A DNA stretch of 64,000 bases, taken from positions 13,749,597 to 13,813,596 of the forward strand of contig NC_063446.1 of NCBI RefSeq assembly GCF_020379485.1, given 5' to 3'. Position numbers and translations under genes: made by a program. Of this stretch, positions 55,341 to 64,000 are shown piece after piece. The notes under the pieces were generated by a model that was not told the origin of the DNA, made no database searches, and was given only the letters and a program-made list of their open reading frames with translations. This DNA comes from Brassica napus. Lineage: Eukaryota; Streptophyta; Magnoliopsida; Brassicales; Brassicaceae. Numbering within the stretch: the stretch's first letter is position 1; each line of letters starts with the position of its first letter.

Positions 55341-58189
55341 TAATCAAGCCCTCGTCTTACTTTAGAAATGGAACTAAAGTTCTACCTATGAATTCTAGTA
55401 TAATAGAACTTATGTAAATTAATGAAGTTGGGACTTTGAAATTTTATTAATTTATTAAGATATTAATTTACAAAAAAATTCTTAGTTAGATTTCTTCTTT
55501 TAAGATTTATTCTAAGATAAGAAAAATATTTGAATTTAGTGTATAGAAATTAATTTTTATTTTTGAAATTTGATATTTATATTAATTTTATTAAATTATT
55601 TGGTGTATATAAGTTATATTGCATAGAACTTAAATGTGGTTTTAGATATAATATTACTAAATCTCATAAAAAATATATGAAGTGTTAAAAAATATAAAGA
55701 TAATTCAATTGTGAATATAAAACAAACAATATAATAATAGATTATTACTTATATAAAATATGTATACCTATAAATTATTAATTTATAATTTTAATGGGAC
55801 TATATATTTACATAAAATTTTCTTTAAAAAATATTATCTTATTATTTTATCGATTTGTGTCAAATTTTGAACCGGTTCAAATTAGGACCGGCGAAATTTA
55901 TTAATTTATAGAGATTATTAATTTATCGAGTACTAATTTATAGAGATGCTATTGTATTTACTTTCATTCAATTCATAGTATGCCAAATGTTTTACTCTCT
56001 TCGTTTAAATGTAAGTAGTTTTAGAAGAAAATAAATTGTTTCAAAATATACATTGTTTTAACATTTCAATGTATTTATTGAATATTGTGTAACTAATAAA
56101 TAATATATATATATTTTTTATGGTTGGTTGAATTTAAACATTAAATGATACGTTTTGAAAACTAACAAATTTCTAAAAACTGATATTTTAACTACTTACA
56201 TTTAGAAAGGGATGATGACAAAAAAAAAAAAACATTTAGAAAGGGATTATGTTTTCAGATATTTTAGAAATCAGAACTGATATTACATATAGTTAATGGT
56301 TGTATACTCAAAACCTACAGTCCACACATAATTGATAAATAAAATAATCGGCTAAAATCAATTTATTGGTTGGGTTTTTAACTGTTAAAACAACTTTATT
56401 AGTTGGGTTTTGAAATAGAAAAAAATAAATTAATTTGCGTACTCGGAGAGTGTTGCAGATGCATTGCTAGCTGCAGCCACTGGAGGGGCAGAAATACAGA
56501 TGCAGAGAAACTGAGTAGTGCAGAAGTAACTATATCTGCGCTTTTATTCAAACCACTCATGGATATATGAACAGCTCATTTAGTCTTCATACCATTCTTG
56601 AAAAAATACTTGGCGTCAGTCAAATAGTTCGCCCGATTTATAATAATTGGAAACATTTATAGATTTTGGATACTACACACTTTTTTGTGGTCAATACTAC
56701 ACACTATTTTAATCTTAACAAAAGTTATGTAGATGTTGAAAACACTCACATGTTAAATAATTAATATCTATTAAAATGCGTACCTGTACCGTAGATATTT
56801 ATGTATGCTTCTAGGGTAAGAAAAAAGAAAAATGAACTCACACCATTATATAATCCATTTTTCCTCCAATCCTTAAATGCTCATTTTAAAATGGGAATTT
56901 GTACTATATAACTATGAAAAGAAAAATAATATTTAAAATATACAAATATATATTTAGTCAAAGAGTACAAATATATAGTATTTGAAATTACTGTGTATTC
57001 ATGCAATTGGAGGCCTTTTAAAGAAAAAGAAATTAGAAGTCAATATAATCATATAATACTTTCAAACCTGCATGTATTTGGGCATAGTCTAGTAAAATAT
57101 TGGTCTAGACTAATTTTTTTAAAATTATATGCCTTTAAATTATAGAAAATATGTTTAAGATTTTTGAATGGAAAATACTTATACCCCCGAATCGCAAATC
57201 CGGTAAGTGCTTTTTACGAAATTGAAAATATTATGTTGTTTTCTAAAATTAAAATAATAATATAGTTAAAATTTTCTTTATTGTATGCTTTTGAAGTATT
57301 CTTTCCTTTTTCCTTTAAACATTAAATATGTTATTTTCTTCTAAATAATGATTTCTGTTTTAGACAAAAAAATATAGAGGTGAAGTCGATTTTTTATATA
57401 TAAATGCTATCTAGATACTCTTGGAAACGTTGGAATTGATAATATATACTAACAAAACCTCCTCTTCCAAGGGATTTACGTTTTTGTTTGTCATCCACAA
57501 AACTATCAATTAAAAAAAAATTAAATAGTTGCAAAAAAAAAAAAAATTAAAGAAAAACTATCAATTGTATGAAAAGATAAAAAGAGAAAAAATGCGAATA
57601 TTGCATGGGAGAGATGAGGTGGCAAAGAAGGAAGGAAAGACAGCAAAAGAACCAAAGCTTTTTCTTGTGGTTTCTGAGATCTCAGCCCAATTGCCTTGGA
57701 ACTCTCACCTTTTTATGGCTCAGCAGAACCCAACTAGTTGCGCCATACAGTCATTTTTCTTACATTTATCCATATAGTATATCATATTATCAATGTAGCT
57801 CGATTATTCCAATCATGTAACGCACGTGAAATCTTATATTGACGATGTGTCTACCATCTGATAACATATTACTGAACCTTTTTATTTCTTCAGATTCTTA
57901 GGTTAGGACTTGAGATGATAATTACCCATAACAGTGTGGACAATGAATTCCAATGCTTCTGTTCTGCAACGGATCATAAATATTTCTACAATATAATGTT
58001 TCATAGGTTATAAAGTGCTCATAAGTTTTCGGGGGATTACAAAACGTCCGACATAACATAAGTCGCAAGAATACCAATAACATTATTTTAAGCACACATT
58101 GACATTAGTTTGTAGGTTCTTACGATGTAGTCAATAGCTTCAAAATTTATAAACAAGGAGAATGGAAGACGATATGAGGTTTTCTCTCC
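55341..58189. other. intergenic, AT-rich, with one Stowaway-like MITE
   Basis: At about 55995-56213 a short element starts CTCTTCGTTTAAATGTAAGT and ends ACTACTTACATTTAGAAAGG, inverted ends of the CTCCCTCCGTTTC Stowaway-like type; a second partial right end follows at 56234. Around 56440-56520 there is a GC-richer stretch that I cannot identify. A frame at 57529-57777 is unrecognised. Confidence 0.5.
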
Positions 58190-58772
58190 CCAATTAAAGA
58201 CGCTCTCCCTTATCCATTTCCGTAAGGTTTCGAGGCAACTGTTCATCATCTCCGGCGGTCGCTGCCGTGCTCTTATGGCGACCGCCGGATCTTACGTTTT
58301 CTTTTTTTTTTCGTCTGAATCTCTGCTTCTCATCGTCGTTTCTCCCTTCGTCTTCTGCGGCTGTCTTAGGTGCGGCGATGATCCAGATCCGGTACAGATC
58401 CAGAATCTCCTTGCTTCAGGTTCAGATCTCGGGGATGTCAGCACTTAAGGACGGTGTTTTGCTTCTCCATGGCTATGTTTCTTTGTCGTCAGGTGAGACT
58501 CTGACCGAAAAAGGGATTTTGTTTGCCTCGTTGCGTATTGGCTAGAGGAGTGGAGTGTGGTGGTATAGAGTAACTGGTCCGTGTTTGGTGTGCTTCGTCT
58601 ACAAGGCGGTGGTGTTTCTTGACATGGCTCCGGTTAGGGTTTCAGATTGCGCGGATCTTGAGATCTATCTCTCCTCTTTTTCGGGTGGTCTCCGGTTGAC
58701 GCGTGTGGGCTTTCCGTGAGTCGATCTCTTCGTCTCTGGCGAGTTCCGGTGGCAACGCGCGTAGGTCACGGC

Positions 58773-61700
58773 TGTAACACCCCCGAACCGTCCTAAGCAT
58801 AGGTCGACCCACCGGCCAACAATCAAACAAGAACATGACCGACGGACGATCCACACCAAGGGTTGGAGATGAAAGGCCAACCGGCCAGCCAACAATCAAA
58901 CAAGAACATGACTGACCGTCCAACCCAACACCATGGTCCGGAAGCGCTACGTGACGGGTTAGGGACGATCCGGTCAGAGTCACAAAATTTACTCCACGAC
59001 CTAGACCAGTTCATCCACTAACTCGTCCCGCTGCGTCAAGGCACAAGGCTTTGCAACCCGTACCTAGAGTTAGCATTTTCCGTTAGGTCAAGGCCTAAGG
59101 CTTTTCAACCCGTACCACGACCTAACGTTGTGTTAGACCGGACTAGTCAAATAACAGAGTACTCATGAAGCGCATATAAAACAATTATTTTTATTGATTC
59201 AAGAAAATATTCATACATTGAATAATTCAAGACTGGGCCCGGCCTAATGCCAAATCGAGTCAACAAAAAACATAATTCAATACCGTTTACAAAAGGCATG
59301 AAATCTACTCCGGCGGTCCTAACGTCCAGCACCAAGCTATCCGATCATCCTTACCTAAAGCGACCTGCAAAAAGGATAACAGAGTTGGATGAGTAATCTA
59401 GTATTACTCAGTGAGCTGGCGGCCTCTACCCGTAACTTAGACTCTAACCCAGACAACCCAAAATAACAATCAATCTAGCCCTAGCATGCAATAAAAGCTA
59501 AGGCTAAGCAAACCGTTACTAAGTTAAACTTGGCGTCCTGCCATGATCTAGCTTCAAGTAACGGGAACCTGCATTTAAACAAGTCAACAACCAATCCCTA
59601 GTTAACCATATATACGCTTGAGTTCAGTACTCATGTAGTGTTAGATACTTAGACTATACAAGTATCATGAGCCGGTCGACCAACAATCAAACAAGAACAT
59701 GATCGGCCAACCAATGATACCACATAGCTTTAATATCCACCACCCTTCACAAGCAATCCTTCAAACACATATAGGCCAACGTCAGGCCTACACTAACCAA
59801 ATACACACCAAGCCTAGTCCGGTACCTAAACCAGACTTAGGACTTAATGTCAGAACCTGCAAACAAAACAATCAACAACCACAACCACAACAACAATAAG
59901 ATAGTAACTACCAATGACTCGATCTTACTCGTAACACCGTATATCGGTGCTACATTAACTCGAGGGTTCTATAACCCTGTACGACACACTAACACAACAC
60001 TCTAACCTGGGCCCTGGTGACTTCGTGTTCATCCTCTCTATCGGCAATATCCTATCTTCCTACCACAGAGGCCAGAAGAAGGAACTTTCAACCGACCGCG
60101 GCCCACAGTCCTTCGGGTCACCGCGCGACAGCCCACAGTCCTTCGGGTCACTGCCACATTACACCGTCGTGTAATACTCAGCCATAGGACATGACCCCGT
60201 TCGTCTGAGTCTTCCCGATCCAGTGAATAAGGGGTTTCCTTGAACCCGCTGGGTACTAGGGCGAGGAAACATTAGTCCACCCCAAAACATGCCTAGCATG
60301 GGCGGGTTTCGCACCTGCTGTCGGCATAACACACACTCGACACAATTATCCTTAGGAAAGACCTAAGGGATAAGACTCCAACCAAAAACTAAACAATATA
60401 TAGGAGTCTACGACAATATCAACCCAATACTCGTAGTCCAGCCTATATGGCATAGGACCCGTAGTATCAACATCACAACCAGGAGATCGGCCTATATGGC
60501 CAAAGATCCCCTAGATAACAACATTACCACAATCCCTGCACAAACAATAATCACTACCAAGCAATCATCACTAATGCATGTCTAATCCATAACTAATCAA
60601 CCAAGTAGTAAATAATCAAGACATGCATCTCATCTCAATCTCAATTCAACTATAATCGATCATCCTAGTCCTAGTCAGGTTATTATCTCAGTCTTAATTC
60701 CATTTCATCTCATCTTAGCCCGTGGTAAACTGAGTCCGGTTTAATAAATAACCCTAAGGACTACCATGCAAGAATGTGAGCATTCTACTCTATATGAATA
60801 CTCGATCTTCCCTAAGTTCCAAGTGGAACTTAAACAAAACCAACTCACAGTGTTCTAGACGAGAAGCAGCTGGTTGATCGGAGAGGACTTGGCCAAAACC
60901 CAAGGGACGACTTGAATGGAATGGACTGGACTCGACTTGGACAGAACCTCGGCTTCACCATGAAGAAACTGACAGGCCTCGATAGACTGATCTGGACATA
61001 ACCTCCTTTAGCTCCTGGACAGTTCTTCAGACTTCCCGGCGGAGTATCGACCAGAACTTCGACTGATCTGAACCCGTGGAACTGAAATAACTCTGGACAG
61101 TACCTCCACTTGATCATCAAAGGAACTGACTGGCCTGGACGAAATCATTTGGACAGAGCTTCCGCGTCGCAATCGTATAGAATCGCCGATTGGACAGAAC
61201 TGGCCTTCTCGGTGAGAATCGACTTCACTCTAAGTCGACCACTTTGTTTCTCTCCCTCTATAGCCACGTTGACTTGCTTCCCATATGAACTGATCTTCAC
61301 TTGATTAACCTTCAGTTGGACAGAACCTTTCCTAGGCGCTGACTCGAAATCAATAGAGAACTGATCTCGAAAACTCTCTAAAACTCTCGAAATAGCTCGG
61401 AATCACTTGCTTTCTTTTTCTACTTCTCTCTCACGTTTTTAACTTGGTTTGGACAGGTTTGGATGTGAAGAAATGAGCTGGGATTGTGGGGTATTTATAG
61501 GAGACACCAGCCAATCAGCTTCAGGTTGGTGGCAGCCCGTGTGTCGCTTCGCATGGCTCCGGACGCATGCGCGGCGGCACCTCGTGCTCCACATGTCAGG
61601 CTGCATGTGAAGGACACATGCAGGACGCCACCACTCCTCCCACATGTCAGGATGCATGCCTGGAGTGCATGCAAGAAGCCACACCAGTACACACATGTCG

Positions 61701-62458
61701 ATCAGCATGCTTCGGTTGCATGCGCGGAGACACCTCGTGCTTGGTCGATCCACCTCGTGCTTCTACATGTCAGGCTGCATGTACTGCTTCCATGCACGGT
61801 GACACCTCGAGATTCTGTAGACACTCAGCTGCTTAGATGGTAGTTATCACGTTCTGGCCATATACGTAGAGACACCTCGAGCTTCTTGGTCGGTTTACGC
61901 AATTTTTGACCCTTCCGGCAAATTTCTAACTCGCAATCAATCCCAAATATTTTTCCGCTCCTGTTCTGATGCTCTAAATATTTTTAATAGACTCCAGATG
62001 AATTCTGATATCCTGTAAAAATATTTCCCGAGCCTCCGGCTTCCTCGAAGAATTCCATAATACCGAAATTAGGGTTTTCGCCCAATTTCGGGTTTTCCCG
62101 TCGTGCTTCGATCCCGTCCTGCTTAATTCCCGTCCTGCTTCCAACTTATTATGTCTCCTGAATAATATTTTACTGATACGAAGATTTTCCGAGAAAACTT
62201 CGTGATGAAGAAACGTCGGTCTTAAAAAACGTCGAGCTTCTGAAACGTAGTGCTTCCAAAAATGTTGTGCTTGCAAAACGTCCGTCTGATCAATCTAAGA
62301 CATCTTCTAACTATGGTCGAGCAACTTATTCGACTCATAGTTCACCCACGATCACTTCTTCGCCCACGTCGTACTTTAAAACTTCTCGATCGATCCTTAT
62401 TGCCCGAGACTCGACCACCACAAAGACACTCGACCATTTTTTTTAACGGATTTCTACA
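58773..62458. mobile_element. giant solo LTR (3.7 kb)
   Basis: A 3686-bp unit begins TGTAACACCCCCGAACCG and ends AACGGATTTCTACA, with TG...CA termini and the 5-bp duplication ACGGC at 58768-58772 and 62459-62463. No gag or pol sequence and no second LTR copy is found inside, so it is most simply a solo LTR left by recombination. LTRs this long starting TGTAACACCC occur in Tekay/Del-type chromoviruses. Internal repeats include CAACAATCAAACAAGAACAT three times (about 58818, 58891, 59681). A non-coding LARD-like element is the alternative. Confidence 0.72.
61548..61835. repeat. ACATGTC/GCATG minisatellite within the solo LTR
   Basis: ACATGTC occurs at 61591, 61642, 61693 and 61765, each followed by GCATG words and CACCTCGTGCT or CACCTCGAG-type blocks (spacings 51, 51 and 72 bp). 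CATGCA/TGCATG words, the core of plant RY elements, are frequent. Several overlapping frames here are products of the repeat. Confidence 0.65.
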
Positions 62459-63214
62459 ACGGCGGTGGCGCGTGATGGTGGCAGCACACGTGTCTCAGCG
62501 GGTTCCTTATACTTACTGTTCTTTTTGAGAACAGCTTCCCGGTGTTTCCGGTTTGGTCTTCGACGTGTCCTGAGTGCTCCTCGTCTCCACCTCTCTTCAC
62601 TAAGGCAGTGCGGCTCTTGGTTTAAACTTGTGTGGTAGTTGGAAATTTCTCTTTTTGCTATGCTGTAGTTGGTCTATCGGACGATTCATTCTCTTGCGGT
62701 TGTGATCTGGAGAGTTAACCACCTTTCGGTCTGCTATCTCTATATGGGATTTTGGTTCAATGGGTGTAAACGGTCACGGCGGATAGGATTGGAGGCGGCA
62801 ATCTCTGAGACTCTTCGACGAACGACGGCATCGTCGCTTGGTGATTCTCTCTCGTGCCGTCGGAAGTATGGTTGTCGGGTGATTTGGGTTTGTTCGTGCT
62901 TGGATTCTTCGTACTGGTCTAGTCTCGGCATAATGGTCGGAAGCTGTAGGAGCTGTTGTTTCAAGGTTTGAGAGCGTCTTTCTCTCCGGTAGCTCGCGGT
63001 TCCCGGTTTGAGACTGTTCTCGGTTTCTTTCGTCCAAGCTTGACCCGTTACTAATCAAGCTTTCGGGGTTTGCTCCACTATTTTACGGGTTTGTTTCAAT
63101 CCGTTTAGATCTGTTTAGTTTCATTATTATCTTTCCGCTACTAGTTATCATTGTAAACTCTGTCTCAAATTTGAAAATTGGTAATAATAATTTAATATTT
63201 TACCAAAAAAAAAA

Positions 63215-64000
63215 GAACATTAATTTAGAGATTTGTTAGCCCGTATACATCAAAACTTTTTATCACAACGAGTATCCAAATGATTAACAATGACTATATA
63301 AAATCCAAATAGCACTATTTATTATTTCGTATAACTTTAAAACTCAAACGCTTACAAAAATAGACCAGTCCAGGTATTACTTCTAGATAAAATTTATTTT
63401 GAATGACATCATAAATCCAAAACCAAATTACGCTAAAGAATTACTATATTTTTATATAAAACAAAGCAAATGGCTGGGGCGGGGAGCATTGTCGAGCAAA
63501 AAAAGCCTTTGTTCAAGAAAAAAAACATTGTCGAGCAAGATGAGATAAATGTTCACAGTTCACATGCCAATAAACCGTGGGCTGCACTTTAATCAACATT
63601 TGAGATTGTGTACCGTGTGCGGCTATATATGTTCACGTATTATGTTTGGATAGGGACCCTTTCATGTCTATTCGAATCTGATGTCTCCAAAAGGTCCATT
63701 TTTAATCATTAAATCAAAGTATATTTATGAAAATATAAACCAATTTTTGATGTGACATAATTAATACATGATTTATATTATCAATTCACTTATTTTAATT
63801 TGAAAAACATAATAAATTTGAATTTAAGATGAAATCATGATTAATATATATAATAAATTTAAAACCGATATAATTCAATTATCATTAATTAATTTAACAA
63901 AAATTCACAATAAATCTAACTTTAACAATACTAAATACGACTTAACACCATGGATATAATGTTCACTCTTTTATATTTCTCTGTTTTATGAGAATTTGTT
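63215..64000. other. intergenic, AT-rich to window end
   Basis: No gene is recognised. A 13-bp direct repeat (CATTGTCGAGCAA) occurs at about 63488 and 63528. Confidence 0.5.

Larger units (their letters stand above)
58190..63214 (+). mobile_element. GC-rich polyadenylated retroposon, split by a solo LTR
   Basis: Two GC-rich flanks (58190-58772 and 62464-63214) become continuous if the inserted LTR and one ACGGC are removed. The 3' part ends in TTGGTAATAATAATTTAATA and a 10-base A run at 63205-63214, a non-LTR type end. The 5' boundary near 58190 is estimated from the change in composition; no target duplication was found. No long frame is present. It resembles short non-coding plant retroposons such as Sadhu, though I cannot confirm the family. 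A retrocopy of a host transcript is the alternative. Confidence 0.5.

Noticed and set aside
61484..61843. Cys/His-rich 119-residue protein resembling a zinc-binding factor
   Set aside because: It is a translation of the ACATGTC/GCATG minisatellite within a solo LTR; both strands give similar repetitive frames.

Overview
The window is nuclear DNA of a crucifer, almost certainly a Brassica (rapa/oleracea/napus lineage). The intron-bearing genes are, in order: the 3' end of a TBL gene, a complete TBL30-like gene, EM6, PP2C5, a decayed LEW3/ALG11, bHLH51, RPL41 and ABI4. From memory this is the order of Arabidopsis At2g40150 to At2g40220. AGL48 (At2g40210) is not seen and LEW3 is a wreck, which fits a fractionated subgenome copy after the Brassica triplication. 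EM6, PP2C5 and ABI4 all belong to ABA/stress biology.

Layout. 1-2112: tandem TBL genes (cell-wall polysaccharide O-acetylation). 2382-2750 (-): EM6, with a G-box upstream. 3247-3517: a lone GDSL-lipase first exon. 5041-5243: a probable solo LTR. 6366-7950: a TTA-flanked MITE holding a second MITE and a truncated CACTA transposon. 8334-9869: PP2C5. 10177-11830: a broken F-box/LRR gene. 12700-13605: the LEW3 pseudogene. 14822-15732: a Mutator-type foldback MITE filled with telomere-like repeats. 16682-17526: another MITE. 20746-21961: a probable Helitron. 22664-23839: bHLH51. 24079-24242 (-): RPL41, with an apparent GC-AG intron.

The second half is mostly transposons. 24743-30309: a Tat-lineage Ty3/gypsy element on the minus strand (513-bp LTRs, CACAT duplication) that has lost RNase H and integrase and carries an antisense gene remnant. 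30860-42705: a Helitron interrupted by a complete 10.8-kb Athila retrotransposon (1594-bp LTRs with no difference seen, TGCGT duplication, 1911-residue open Gag-Pol). 42726-47518: a CACTA element with a second CACTA element nested in it, itself containing a 205-bp tandem repeat. 47699-47956 (-): a tRNA-type SINE with a 12-bp duplication. 48406-49377 (-): ABI4, intact. 49558-64000: no intact gene seen. It holds minisatellites, MITEs, a 2.3-kb Mutator-type element full of AAGTCGTCT-type motifs, and a GC-rich polyadenylated retroposon split by a 3.7-kb solo LTR.

The insertions form datable layers. Each host element must be older than its guest, and target-site duplications can be read directly for most of them. 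Splice sites and element ends were read by eye; family names rest on motif recognition, not on searches.
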